Shown here: positions 8,301 to 16,191 of the stretch, piece by piece
Layout of the letters: every line of letters starts with the position of its first letter
Position numbering within the stretch: position 1 is the first letter of the stretch
Assembly: GCF_001027285.1 (NCBI RefSeq)
Contig: NZ_CP011509.1
Location: 3,170,501-3,234,500, forward strand
Source: Archangium gephyra
GTDB lineage: Bacteria; Myxococcota; Myxococcia; Myxococcales; Myxococcaceae
DNA: 64,000 bases
Direction: 5' to 3'
Notes under the pieces: generated by a model
Told to the model about the DNA's origin: nothing
Seen by the model: only the letters and a program-made list of their open reading frames with translations
Databases searched by the model: none
Position numbers and translations under genes: made by a program

Positions 8301-9353
8301 CTGGGCGCCAGGTTGAGCGAGCAGGGAAGAATGGAGGAGGCGCTGGAGGCGGCGAGGGAGGCCGTCGAAGCTTATCGAGCCCTGGCGAAGCGCAACCCGG
8401 ACGGCTTCCGGCTCTACCTCGCTATGAGCCTCAACAACTTGGGCGCCATGTTGATTGGACCGGAAAGGGAGGAGGCGCTGGCGGTGACGAGGGAGGCCGT
8501 CGAAACCTACCGAGCCCTAGCGGAGCGCAACCCGGACGCTTTCCAACCCTACCTCGCTGTAGGTCTCAACAACCTGGGTGCCAGGTTGGGCGAACAGGGA
8601 AGAAGCGAAGAGGCGCTTGAGGTGGCGAGGGAGGCCTTCGAACTCCATCGCTCCCTGGCGGAGCGCAACCCGGATGTTTTCCGACCCTACCTCGCTGTAA
8701 GCCTCAGCAGCCTGGGTGCCAGGTTGAGCGAACTGGGACGAAAGGAGGAGGCGCTGGATGCGACGAGGGAGGCTGTCGAACTTCGTCGAGCCATGGCGGA
8801 GCGCAACCCGGACACCTTCCGGCCTAACCTTGCCAAGAGCCTCAATGACCTGGGCGCGAGGTTGAGCGAACTGGGAAGAAGGGAGGAGGCACTGGAAGCG
8901 ACGAGGGAGGCTGTCGAACTCCGGCGAGCCATGGCGGAGCGCAACCCGGATGCCTTCCGGCCTGACCTCGCTGTAAGCCTCAACAGCCTGGGCGCGAGGT
9001 TGAGCGAACTGGGAAGAAGGGAGGAGGCACTGGAAGCGACGAGGGAGGCCGTCGAACTCCGGCGAGCCCTGGCGGAGCGCAACCCGGATGCCTTCCGGCC
9101 TGACCTCGCCATGAGTCTCAACAACCTAGGCAGCATGTTGAGTGAACAGGGAAGAAGGGAGGAGGCGCTCGCCACAGCGGAAGAGGCCATCGAACTGCTT
9201 TGGCCCTTCTTCGAACAACTGCCGATTGTTTTTGAGGAAGGTATTGGGCTCATACTCCAACTCTTGCTGGAACTTCACGAATCCCTCCAGCGCTCAATCC
9301 CTTCAGTACTGCAGGAACGTATTGCGATCTTCAGGCGCGGTACAAAACCTTGA
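5358..9353 (+). CDS. PNP-effector STAND NTPase with TPR array (NLR-like)
   Basis: 1331 residues from the ATG at 5358; residue 11 onward (VDVVILTAI) is the usual beginning of this effector domain. Residues about 10-360 are a PNP/MTAN-type phosphorylase-nucleosidase domain, with GLEMEAAAIGA and VMKGVMDFANHG matching the nucleoside-binding and catalytic segments. Residues 412-419 are a P-loop (AEGGVGKT) and 459-466 a Walker B-like LVVIDYAE, followed by LLLARN, the layout of a STAND/NB-ARC NTPase. From residue 844 there are nine 46-residue TPR units plus a degenerate tenth. Known biology: PNP-type effectors in bacterial defence systems, including some STAND proteins, cleave ATP or adenosine nucleotides. 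Inference: the TPRs sense a phage or stress cue, the NTPase oligomerises and the nucleosidase kills or arrests the cell. Codons are more A/T-ended than in flanking genes from about 6900 on, suggesting acquisition. Confidence 0.88.
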   Translation: MSTSGGGTRRVDVVILTAITLEYQAALQVEDGAWVGSRWEQETGPNGLPVAFRTFYGKGSRGLRVAVAQAGDMGGVAATNALLPLVAAYSPRCVAMCGVCAGRPGKTNLGDVIAAERLFFHDTGKRLPEEVQQDLKTYNLRDDWKVALEHFDFVAHFRDEEWWKTRPIPYEWQENWVLAKLHEGVAEPSALPECHEACPQWEKVIESLWTSGHVQDGALILTEEGRRRIGRILIKQRNRFPDIAPSGSLVPFKVHVAPMGSGNQVVEDEEVWSFISEYMRKTLGLEMEAAAIGALAHAQRDRKLEALVMKGVMDFANHGRDDHFKEFATRASAECLLAFLRENLDVEVVPGVDDILVPGTEETLPENPPPSALLNARYEVVPFHERGREEILTELGRWCDEGPPVAVRLLHAEGGVGKTRLAMEWARRRRAMEWVAGFLPKEVPSDWFERLWSLGQPVLVVIDYAESFSELSKVLLRVLRYSKQEGMGGLRRMRLLLLARNSSDWWQDLRKADTSLMAWLDATPPRELPALAMKLAERERVFHEAAERFATKRGKVYVKGTPVSLSGEHFERVLYLHMAALASVEGLPFEANTLMEVILDHEERFWNVRAQQAGVSVSLQRSLARQMVAAATLRGGFADFSDATAVASRLLGHPFSTKERELLLLLQRVYQRTKEKSSMFLPALEPDLLGEGVVLRVSLLGIQGERPPSDWIDRVFPPDEESHVVRTGLDVLGRISATNHDVARPWLKRLLAGPLQSRALLALKSAKAIGLRTSLSVIGDILAERLVEDGDVALARELERTGIPESTISLRRVAEWTTRTLLQALPDSDEERVVVERARLSNNLGANLSELGKREEALEVTRKAVEAYRALAARNPDVFRSYLAKSLDNLGNRLSEQGRRQEALEATREALELHRALAARNPDTFRPYLAANLNNLGVRLGELGKREEALEATREAVELRRALAKRNPDAFQPYLAKSLNNLGARLSEQGRMEEALEAAREAVEAYRALAKRNPDGFRLYLAMSLNNLGAMLIGPEREEALAVTREAVETYRALAERNPDAFQPYLAVGLNNLGARLGEQGRSEEALEVAREAFELHRSLAERNPDVFRPYLAVSLSSLGARLSELGRKEEALDATREAVELRRAMAERNPDTFRPNLAKSLNDLGARLSELGRREEALEATREAVELRRAMAERNPDAFRPDLAVSLNSLGARLSELGRREEALEATREAVELRRALAERNPDAFRPDLAMSLNNLGSMLSEQGRREEALATAEEAIELLWPFFEQLPIVFEEGIGLILQLLLELHESLQRSIPSVLQERIAIFRRGTKP
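7887..9125 (+). repeat. Nine 138-bp tandem repeats encoding TPRs
   Basis: Units start at 7887, 8025, 8163, 8301, 8439, 8574, 8712, 8850 and 8988; the fifth is one codon shorter (LIGPE-REEA). Each encodes LGARLSELGRREEALEATRE and then about 26 more residues ending in SLNN. Units 8 and 9 share long identical stretches at the DNA level, more than protein selection requires, which indicates recent duplication or gene conversion. Confidence 0.9.
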
Positions 9354-9715
9354 TCGTCCAATCTTATCGTCGAGCAGGTACTGGGCGTTGCTCTCTGCTG
9401 GATGTCCTGTTGAAGATTCGGAACGACATGCTGCAAGGCCGGATTGAAATGCATCTCGGCGAAACCAACATCCATCGGCTGGTGGGATTCGTCGATGGCT
9501 ACAGGTCATGTCTGGTCGACCATGGTACCGATGACCTGGATTTCGGGCGTTTCTGTGAGTGGCTCAGGTCGGTCAAGGAGGAGTTTCCAGATGAGGGCTG
9601 GGCCGCGAAGTATCTACGGGACTGCAATGGCGACCATCTGGCCGCCATCAAGAAGTTCCTGGACCTCGTTGCTGAGTTCGTCGAGACCGAGGGCAAGACG
9701 TCTCACGGCTTGTAG
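9350..9715 (+). CDS. Small protein, start overlaps NLR-like stop
   Basis: 121 residues from a TTG that overlaps the upstream TGA in TTGA, suggesting translational coupling; an ATG at 9428 is an alternative but would remove conserved-looking residues. The segments LLDVLLKI, MHLGETNIHRLVGFVDGY, FCEWL, GWAAKY and FLDLVAEF resemble a widespread family of roughly 110-residue proteins that carry an LGE-x-(s/n)-i-x-rL-x-x-F-x-dGY signature and are often found next to toxins or conflict genes. No function is established. It could be a regulator or immunity partner of the NLR-like protein. Its last 13 bp overlap the convergent amidohydrolase gene. Confidence 0.6.
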   Translation: MIVQSYRRAGTGRCSLLDVLLKIRNDMLQGRIEMHLGETNIHRLVGFVDGYRSCLVDHGTDDLDFGRFCEWLRSVKEEFPDEGWAAKYLRDCNGDHLAAIKKFLDLVAEFVETEGKTSHGL

Positions 9716-11037
9716 CTCTGGATGCGGGACTCGGGCACGCGTCTGGCCATGCGCTCCATGGTGCTGGCCACCTCGTTGAGGATGCGCTCCTTGTCGAGCG
9801 TGAGGTGACGGCGCTCGCGCATGAGGACGCGGCCCTCCACCATGACGGTGTGCACGTCGCTGGCTCGCGCGCTGTACACCAGCCCAGCCGCGAGGTTGTG
9901 CGGCGGCTGCCAGTGTGCGCCCCTCGTGTCCACGAGGATGAGGTCCGCCTGGTAGCCGGGCGCGAGCTTTCCAATCCGATCTCCCATCCCCAACGCCGCC
10001 GCGCTGCCCCGCGTGGCGATGTCCAGCGCCTCGGGAATGGGCAGCACCTCCGGGTCCATCGCCTCGTGCTTCTGCATCATCGTCATGAGGCGCAGGCTCT
10101 CGAAGATGTCGAGCGTGTTGTTGCTGACCGCGCCATCCGTCGCCAGGCCCACCGCGATTCCGGCCTTGCGCAAGGCCCGGATGGGCGTCATTCCCATCGC
10201 CAGCTTGAGATACGTCTTCGGCGCATGGGCAATCCCCACGCTCGCGCGGTGTTTCTCCAGCAGTTCAATGTCCTGGGGCAACAGGCCGCAGCCGTGGGCG
10301 ATGAGCGTGGGCACGCCGAGCACCCCCGTGTCCTTGAGTACCTGGATGGGCGTCAGCCCCCGCTTCTCCAGGCTGGCGTTCGTCTGGTTCATCTCCTCGG
10401 CGGCGTGGATGTGGATGCCAATGCCGAGCCGGTTGGCGTGTCCGGCGGAGGCGCGCAGGAAGCCGTCATCGCAGGTGTAGGGCGCATGCGGGGCCATGCA
10501 GGTGGTGATGCGGCCCCCGGCGCCGCCCCTCCAGCGCTCGGCGAACGCGGCCGTCTCCGCGAGCACCTTGTACCCATTGCTGCCGAACACCGCCCAGCCC
10601 AGGTGCGCCCGGGTGCCAGCCTCCTCCACCGCCTGGGCCACCCGGTCCATGTGGAAGTAGTGGTCCGCCACCGTGGTGACGCCCCCTTCGATCATCTCGA
10701 GCAGGCCCAACTGCGCGCCCCAGTAGACGTCCGCCTCGGTGAGGTTGCTCTCCAGGGGCCAGATGAACTCGTTGAACCAGCGCTCGATGGGCACGTCCTC
10801 GGCCAGCCCGCGGAAGAGCACCATGGGGACGTGGGCGTGGGTGTTGATGAGCCCGGGCATGGCGAGCATCCGCTGCCCCTCGAGCACCGTGACTCCCGCC
10901 TCCAGCGGCCCTCCGGTGGGGCGGAGCTCCGCGATGCGGCCGCCGCGCACCAGGATGTCCTGATTCCGGGCGATGGTGAGTGAGCCACTCGCGTCCGGTA
11001 CGAGCGCGTGACAATCGCGGATGCAGGTGTCCGTCAT
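9703..11037 (-). CDS. Amidohydrolase, MTA/SAH deaminase-like
   Basis: 444 residues, ATG behind AGAGAGG. It has the complete amidohydrolase metal centre: NTHAH (H67, H69) after strand 1, HIHAAE, IAHGCGL and the late Asp in ATDGAVSNN. The sequence AMPGLINTHAHVPMVLFRG and the ATDGAVSNNTLDIFE segment fit the MtaD/TrzA group that deaminates 5'-methylthioadenosine and S-adenosylhomocysteine or related amines. The exact substrate cannot be fixed from sequence. It is divergent from the kinase gene across 171 bp and monocistronic by layout. Confidence 0.88.
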   Translation of the reverse strand: MTDTCIRDCHALVPDASGSLTIARNQDILVRGGRIAELRPTGGPLEAGVTVLEGQRMLAMPGLINTHAHVPMVLFRGLAEDVPIERWFNEFIWPLESNLTEADVYWGAQLGLLEMIEGGVTTVADHYFHMDRVAQAVEEAGTRAHLGWAVFGSNGYKVLAETAAFAERWRGGAGGRITTCMAPHAPYTCDDGFLRASAGHANRLGIGIHIHAAEEMNQTNASLEKRGLTPIQVLKDTGVLGVPTLIAHGCGLLPQDIELLEKHRASVGIAHAPKTYLKLAMGMTPIRALRKAGIAVGLATDGAVSNNTLDIFESLRLMTMMQKHEAMDPEVLPIPEALDIATRGSAAALGMGDRIGKLAPGYQADLILVDTRGAHWQPPHNLAAGLVYSARASDVHTVMVEGRVLMRERRHLTLDKERILNEVASTMERMARRVPESRIQSYKP

Positions 11038-11193
11038 CGAGGGCCTCTCTTGTCCCGGTGCGTCAGGCCCCGGAAGTCGCGGGTATTCGCGCGCCCGAGT
11101 GTAGGCACACCCGCCCGGGCGGCTGGGGAGAACCTTCCTCGGGCGGGTCGGGTTTTGTTCCCCGTGTGAATGGCGGGTAGGGGGGCCCCGGGT

Positions 11194-11199
11194 TAGATT
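11194..11199 (+). promoter_or_regulatory. Candidate -10 of kinase gene
   Basis: TAGATT ends 9 bp before the GTG start and no Shine-Dalgarno sequence is visible, which suggests a leaderless transcript. No clear -35 is seen. Confidence 0.3.
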
Positions 11200-11208
11200 G
11201 CGGCCGCC

Positions 11209-13623
11209 GTGCCCGAGAACTCCCCGCCCCCCGATTCCGCCCTCGATGGGGGCGACAACACCGTCATCCGCCCCTCGGCCTCCTCCCCCCAGGAGCCCTC
11301 CTCGGGGCCGCTCTTCGCCGGACGTTATGCCCTCGTGCGCATGCTCGGCCGGGGGGGCATGGGCACGGTGTACCAGGCGCGCGACAGCCTCGTGGGTGAC
11401 GTGGTGGCCCTCAAGACGCTGGAGCTCGGCAAGGACGCCGGCCCGGACGCCCTCGAGCGCTTCACCCGCGAGGTCCGGCTCGCCCGCCGCATCACCCACC
11501 CCCACGTGGCGCGCATGCACGACCTGGGCACCCACGAGGGCCAGGCCTTCCTCACCATGGAGTTCGTCGAGGGCGAGGACCTGCGCGCGCTGCTCGCCCG
11601 GGAGCGCCCGCTGGCCGCGTCCCGCGCCGCCCGCATCGCCCTGGCCATCTGCGAGGGGCTGGCCGCGGCCCATGCCGCCGGGGTGGTGCACCGCGACCTC
11701 AAGCCCGCCAACATCCTCATCGAGTCCGGGGGCCGTGTCGTCCTCACCGACTTCGGCATCGCCCGGGCGGTGGCGGGCGAGGCGGCCTCGCGCACCATGG
11801 GCACCGTGGGCACTCCCATGTACATGGCGCCGGAGCAGGTGTCCGGCGATCCCGTGGACGCGCGCGCGGACCTCTACGCGGTGGGGCTGCTGCTGTACGA
11901 GCTGCTCACCGGCGAGGTGCCCTTCTCCGGGGACACGCCATGGGCCGCCGCCATGGCCCGCCTGCGCCACGCCCCTCCGGATCTGCGCCAGCGCGCCACC
12001 ATCCCCCCGCCGCTCGCCGAGCTGGTGCACCGCTGCCTCGGCCGTGCTCCCGAGGAGCGGCCGGCGAGTGCGCTCGAGGTGGCCGGGGCGCTGCGGGACT
12101 GGCTCGTCAGCGTGGGGGAGCCCACCCTGTCGGGTCCCCCCACCCTCGGGCCGGTGACGGGGGGGCACACCCCCGCGCCCCTCACGTCCACGTCCGCCAC
12201 GCGCAACACGCCCCGCACCACCACGCCGGTGCCCAAGCAGGGCGTGGCCCTCCTCCCGCTGCGCTTCCAGGGCCCGCGTGAGTCCGAGTACCTGGGCGAC
12301 TCGCTGACCGAGGCGCTCATCGACCAGCTGTCCCGGGTGCGCGGGCTGCGCGTGCCCGGCACCGGCGTGACGGCGCGCTTCCGCAACGAGCGCGACCCGC
12401 GGACCGTGGGGCGCGAGCTCGGGGTGGAGCTGGTCGTGGAGGGGACGGTGCAGAGCGCGGGCCCCTCGGTGCGCGTCTCCGTCCGGTTGCTGGAGGCGCA
12501 GTCCGGCACCCAGGTGTGGAGTGGCCGGTTCGAGTACGCCTCCACCGACGCCTTCGAGCTGACGGACCGGTTGGTGCCGCGCATCGCCGAGGAGCTGCGG
12601 TGCGAGGCGGTCCTCTCGGCCTGGCGCACGAGCGTCCCGCCCGAGGCCGTGGCGTTGTACCGCCAGGCGGATTCCCTGCTGCACGGCGCCTTCCGGGGAG
12701 GCCATGACGGAGGCCCCCTGGCGCTGCTCGAGTCGTGCCTGGAGCTGGCGCCGGACTTCCTGCCGGCCGTGGCGCTCCATGCCATCGCGAGCCTGCGTGC
12801 GATGTTCATGGGCGTGAAGGACGCCCAGCGGGACGCCGCCGCGATCGCGCGCGCCAGCGTGGACCGGGCCCTGCGGCTGGCGCCGGAGCAGGCCGTGACC
12901 CATCTGGCCCGGGCGATGCTCGCCGCCCAGTCGGGTGACTGGCGCACGGCGGTGACGTCCCTGCGCACGGCCCTGGATATCGCGCCCTGCCATGCGCCCA
13001 CGCTGCAGTACCTGGGGAGCCTGCAGTGCGAGGCGGGCCGCGCGGACGAGGGGCTCGTGCGGCTGCGTCTGGCCTACGACTTGTCGCCCACGCTGGTGTC
13101 GTCGCTGTTCGAGCTCGCCCGCTGCAGCGCGCTGCGCGGACAGATGGAGGACTACCGGTGGGCGATGGATCGGCTGACCGCGTCGCCGCTGCTCCGGACC
13201 GCGGCGGAGTCGCTGCGCGTCCGCGTCGCCGGGTGGACCCGGGACGTGGAGGAGCTGCGGCGGACCAAGGCCGAGGTCGCCGCGGATCCGGACTACATCG
13301 CCACCATGGTGGGCCGTTATGCCAGCGCGGTGCTGGGCGAGATAGATGCGCTCGAGTTGCTCCCCATGTTCGAGGAGGCGCTCTCCCAGACGAACAGTCC
13401 GCGGTTCGCCTCGCTGCTGTGCCAGCTCGCCACCGAGGTCCTGGGCCTCTGTGGCAAGACGGAGGTCGCGCTGGGGTACTTCCGGCGGGCCGCGGAGACG
13501 GCGCTCATCGACCTGGAATGGATAGACCGCTGCCCGGCGCTCGTGCCGCTCCGGTCGTTGCCGGGTTTCGCCGAGGGGCGGCGTCTGGTGCGCGCCCGCA
13601 TCGAGGCCATCTGGCACGCGTGA
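11209..13623 (+). CDS. Ser/Thr protein kinase, TolB-like and TPR domains
   Basis: 804 residues from GTG. The kinase domain occupies about residues 42-305, with glycine loop GRGGMGTVY (from residue 47), catalytic HRDLKPANI (about 161-169), DFG at about 181 and the activation-segment MAPEQ. A Thr/Pro-rich linker leads to a TolB/FlgO-like domain (about 343-470, VALLPLRF, EYLGDSLTEALIDQLSR, VEGTVQ), then a TPR-type helical region (about 500-800). No transmembrane helix is evident, so it should be cytosolic, unlike many bacterial kinases. Myxobacteria carry large numbers of such kinases in developmental and stress signalling. Substrates are unknown. Confidence 0.93.
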   Translation: MPENSPPPDSALDGGDNTVIRPSASSPQEPSSGPLFAGRYALVRMLGRGGMGTVYQARDSLVGDVVALKTLELGKDAGPDALERFTREVRLARRITHPHVARMHDLGTHEGQAFLTMEFVEGEDLRALLARERPLAASRAARIALAICEGLAAAHAAGVVHRDLKPANILIESGGRVVLTDFGIARAVAGEAASRTMGTVGTPMYMAPEQVSGDPVDARADLYAVGLLLYELLTGEVPFSGDTPWAAAMARLRHAPPDLRQRATIPPPLAELVHRCLGRAPEERPASALEVAGALRDWLVSVGEPTLSGPPTLGPVTGGHTPAPLTSTSATRNTPRTTTPVPKQGVALLPLRFQGPRESEYLGDSLTEALIDQLSRVRGLRVPGTGVTARFRNERDPRTVGRELGVELVVEGTVQSAGPSVRVSVRLLEAQSGTQVWSGRFEYASTDAFELTDRLVPRIAEELRCEAVLSAWRTSVPPEAVALYRQADSLLHGAFRGGHDGGPLALLESCLELAPDFLPAVALHAIASLRAMFMGVKDAQRDAAAIARASVDRALRLAPEQAVTHLARAMLAAQSGDWRTAVTSLRTALDIAPCHAPTLQYLGSLQCEAGRADEGLVRLRLAYDLSPTLVSSLFELARCSALRGQMEDYRWAMDRLTASPLLRTAAESLRVRVAGWTRDVEELRRTKAEVAADPDYIATMVGRYASAVLGEIDALELLPMFEEALSQTNSPRFASLLCQLATEVLGLCGKTEVALGYFRRAAETALIDLEWIDRCPALVPLRSLPGFAEGRRLVRARIEAIWHA

Positions 13624-13632
13624 GGGGAGCCC

Positions 13633-14685
13633 TCACGCCAGCTGCGTCTCGAACGGGCCGCGCAGCCCCGAGCGGAAGAGGAGCAGGAAGAGGGCGGTGG
13701 GAATGGCGCAGACGATGAGCACGGGCACCGCGACCTCGCTGCCCACCGGCTCGCCGAGGAGGAGGGCGGCGGCGAACAGCCACGCCAGCCCGCAGGCGGA
13801 CAGGCCGATGCCGCCCAGGCCCAGCTTGAGCCAGGAGAAGAAGGTGCGCTCGGGCTCGCGAGGCGGATGGGTGGACAGCCGCACCTGCGCGACGCCCAGC
13901 TCCGCGGAGATGGTGGGGGTGCCCATGCCTTCCACGGCCAGCTGGGCGGGCTCCTCCACCAGCAGCCGCTCCTCCACCCTGAATCGCCGGGTCACCAGCG
14001 AGGTGCCCAGGAGGATCTGCTCCCGCTGGAGCCCCTTGTAGAGGCCTCGGCCCCAGCCCACCGAGGTCAGCAGTGCCGGCAGCGCGAGGAGGGCGAAGCC
14101 CGTCTCCGTCATCAGGAAGGTGTCATAGGCGCCGTGCAGGAGGATGGCCCAACCCAGTCCGGCGGCCAGCAGTCCGAAGCGCTGGGCCTCGTCCGCGGCG
14201 AACCGGGCCCGGCCCAGGAAGGCGCCCATGATGACGCCGGTGAAGGCATGTTGCGGCACGGCGGTGAGGGCGCGCAGCACCGCCACCCCCAGGCCCCCGT
14301 CCCCCACGTAGAGGATGTTCTCCAGCGTGGCGAAGCCGAGGGACGCGGTGGTGCCGTACACCACGCCGTCCAGCGGCTCGTCGAAGGCGGGCTTGTTCCA
14401 CACGTACCGGCGCAGCACCAGGTACTTGAAGAGCTCCTCGGGGATGGCCGCGCCGAGGAAGGCCCGCACCAGCGCGGTGCTCCACACGCCCGTCTCCCAC
14501 GCGCGCCCCAGCGACTCCAACCACATCGCCACCGGCACCACCGGCACGCAGATGGCCGCTCCCAGCAGGAACGTCTTGAGCAGGAGCCCGCGCGGCTCCG
14601 GGTTCCTGTCCCTGGCGTAGACGTACCAGAGCAACAGCAGGGAGGGGACGACGGCCGAGCCCCCCAGCATGAGCGGCGTGGACAT
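13633..14685 (-). CDS. PrsW-family intramembrane metalloprotease
   Basis: 350 residues from an ATG at 14685; the 66 codons upstream in frame lack membrane character. Several transmembrane helices are present. The family signature is complete: EELFKYL, GFATLEN, QHAFTGVIMG and LHGAYD, which supply the Glu and His metal ligands. PrsW-type proteases cleave membrane proteins; Bacillus PrsW cleaves an anti-sigma factor. The last ~110 residues form an additional region that ends in two hydrophobic helices. The target here is unknown. It converges on the kinase gene and is divergent from the DUF2378 gene. Confidence 0.88.
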   Translation of the reverse strand: MSTPLMLGGSAVVPSLLLLWYVYARDRNPEPRGLLLKTFLLGAAICVPVVPVAMWLESLGRAWETGVWSTALVRAFLGAAIPEELFKYLVLRRYVWNKPAFDEPLDGVVYGTTASLGFATLENILYVGDGGLGVAVLRALTAVPQHAFTGVIMGAFLGRARFAADEAQRFGLLAAGLGWAILLHGAYDTFLMTETGFALLALPALLTSVGWGRGLYKGLQREQILLGTSLVTRRFRVEERLLVEEPAQLAVEGMGTPTISAELGVAQVRLSTHPPREPERTFFSWLKLGLGGIGLSACGLAWLFAAALLLGEPVGSEVAVPVLIVCAIPTALFLLLFRSGLRGPFETQLA

Positions 14686-14875
14686 GGCTCCCACCGTAAC
14701 AGAGCCTCCCTGGCCCTCGCACCGGCCGCTCCCGCTCGCTGGGCGTGTGAGGCCTTTTCCCTGGGTGCGCGCGCCCCCGAAGAAGGCCTGCGTCGTGCTT
14801 TCTCCCCCTACCTTCGCCCGCCGTACCGGGTTACCCTTATGGCCATCACCTCGCCCACCTGCCGGAAGGGAGTTC

Positions 14876-15487
14876 ATGGACACGCCTGTCCCCGCTCAGC
14901 CGCTGCAGCTCGGTACAGACGAGGAGCTCAAGTGGCGCCTGTCGCTGATCTCACCGGACGACCTCATGCGGGGGCTCTTCCACAACAGCCTGTTGGACCT
15001 GGTCCGGCGGCTGGAGGGTGACGAGGCCGTCAAGCAGTGCCTGGAGGTGTGTGGAGAGGCGCGCTTCCTGGACTTCTTCAACTACGCCCACCACACGTAC
15101 ATCAAGCTGCTCTACGCGTCGGCACAGCGGCTGAGTGACAGGTTCGGCGGCTTCGAGCGGGCGATGTGGGAGATTGGCTACGAGGGAGGGATATCCTTCT
15201 ACGCGTCCGCGGCGGGCAAGGTGCTCATCCTGATGGCGCAGGGAGATCCGCGGCGGCTGCTCAGCAACATCCCCACGGGCATGCAGACGGCGTCCAAGCA
15301 CGTGGAGCTCAAGGTGACGCTGACGGGGCCGCGCAGTGGTGTGCTCGTCAAGCACGAGGTGATGCCCCGGCAGCACACCGAGGGCGGGCTCCAGGCGATG
15401 TGCGAGGTGGCGAAGGTGAAGGGCGCCAAGGTGACCTCGCGCGCGCTGACCCCCACCGACAACGAGTACGAGGTGACCTGGGAGTGA
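14876..15487 (+). CDS. DUF2378 (TIGR02265) myxobacterial protein
   Basis: 203 residues; ATG behind GGAAGGGAG. The family hallmarks are visible: LISPDDLMRGLFHNSLLDLV near the start, a helical middle with FLDFFNYAH, GFERAMWEIGYEGG, and a C-terminal beta-rich part ending in NEYEVTWE. This family is essentially restricted to Myxococcales and is highly paralogous; its function is unknown. A second member is at 60558 in this window. The outer-membrane-like lipoprotein starts 53 bp downstream, so an operon is possible. Confidence 0.88.
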   Translation: MDTPVPAQPLQLGTDEELKWRLSLISPDDLMRGLFHNSLLDLVRRLEGDEAVKQCLEVCGEARFLDFFNYAHHTYIKLLYASAQRLSDRFGGFERAMWEIGYEGGISFYASAAGKVLILMAQGDPRRLLSNIPTGMQTASKHVELKVTLTGPRSGVLVKHEVMPRQHTEGGLQAMCEVAKVKGAKVTSRALTPTDNEYEVTWE

Positions 15488-15540
15488 AGGGGTGGGGGGC
15501 TGGGCAACCCGGCCCGACTTCCGCTATGGGGCGGGACGTG

Positions 15541-16191
15541 ATGCGAGCCGTCTTGTTGCTCCTGCCCGTCCTGCTCGCCACGGGGTGCGGGTTGACCACC
15601 CAGGTGCGCCCCGTGCCCCGCGGCACCGTGCAGCTCGAGGGCTCCCTGGGCGGACCCCTCGTGCGCCTGGGGCCCGTGATTCCCGTGCCGCTGAGCGCCG
15701 TGGGCGCCCGCTATGGCGTGGCCGAGCGCGTCGACGTGGCGGCCCATGTGCACCTCACCTCGCTCACCTTCGGGGTGGCGGGCCTGGACGTGGGCGGCAG
15801 CTGGCTGGCGCTCGCGCAGGACGGCGCGGTGCCGGCCCTCTCCCTGGGTGGACGCCTCTATGGCTTCACCAGCGTGCTGGCCTCGCGGCAGGCCCCCCCG
15901 CGCGCCTACCTCGAGGTGGCGCCCACCGTCAGCTACCTCCTGGGCGGGCGCTTCCTCTCCTATGCCTCGGCCACCGGGCTGGTGCAGCTGGCGGGCGGGC
16001 CGCCCCTGCTGTCGCTGGCGGTGGGCGAGGAGGTCCGGCTGGCCTCGTGGGGCGTGCAGCTGGAGCTGCGCTGGTACCAGCCGGATTACGCCACCCGCTT
16101 CAACGCGGCGAACTGGCAGGGGGTGGGCGGCATGGGCGCGCTGGGCGCTTTGCTGGGTGTGCGCTACCGCTTCGGAGGTGACGAGGAATGA
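15541..16191 (+). CDS. Outer-membrane-like lipoprotein
   Basis: 216 residues from the second of two in-frame ATGs (15526 and 15541); the later start gives a clean lipoprotein signal MRAVLLLLPVLLATGC. The mature part alternates short hydrophobic beta strands with turns (VDVAAHVHLTS, PRAYLEVAPTVSYL, VQLELRWYQPDY) and ends in LLGVRYRFGGDEE, typical of a small beta-barrel or barrel-like envelope protein. No named family was recognised. Its stop overlaps the next start in ATGA, indicating co-translation with the hydrolase. Confidence 0.72.
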   Translation: MRAVLLLLPVLLATGCGLTTQVRPVPRGTVQLEGSLGGPLVRLGPVIPVPLSAVGARYGVAERVDVAAHVHLTSLTFGVAGLDVGGSWLALAQDGAVPALSLGGRLYGFTSVLASRQAPPRAYLEVAPTVSYLLGGRFLSYASATGLVQLAGGPPLLSLAVGEEVRLASWGVQLELRWYQPDYATRFNAANWQGVGGMGALGALLGVRYRFGGDEE

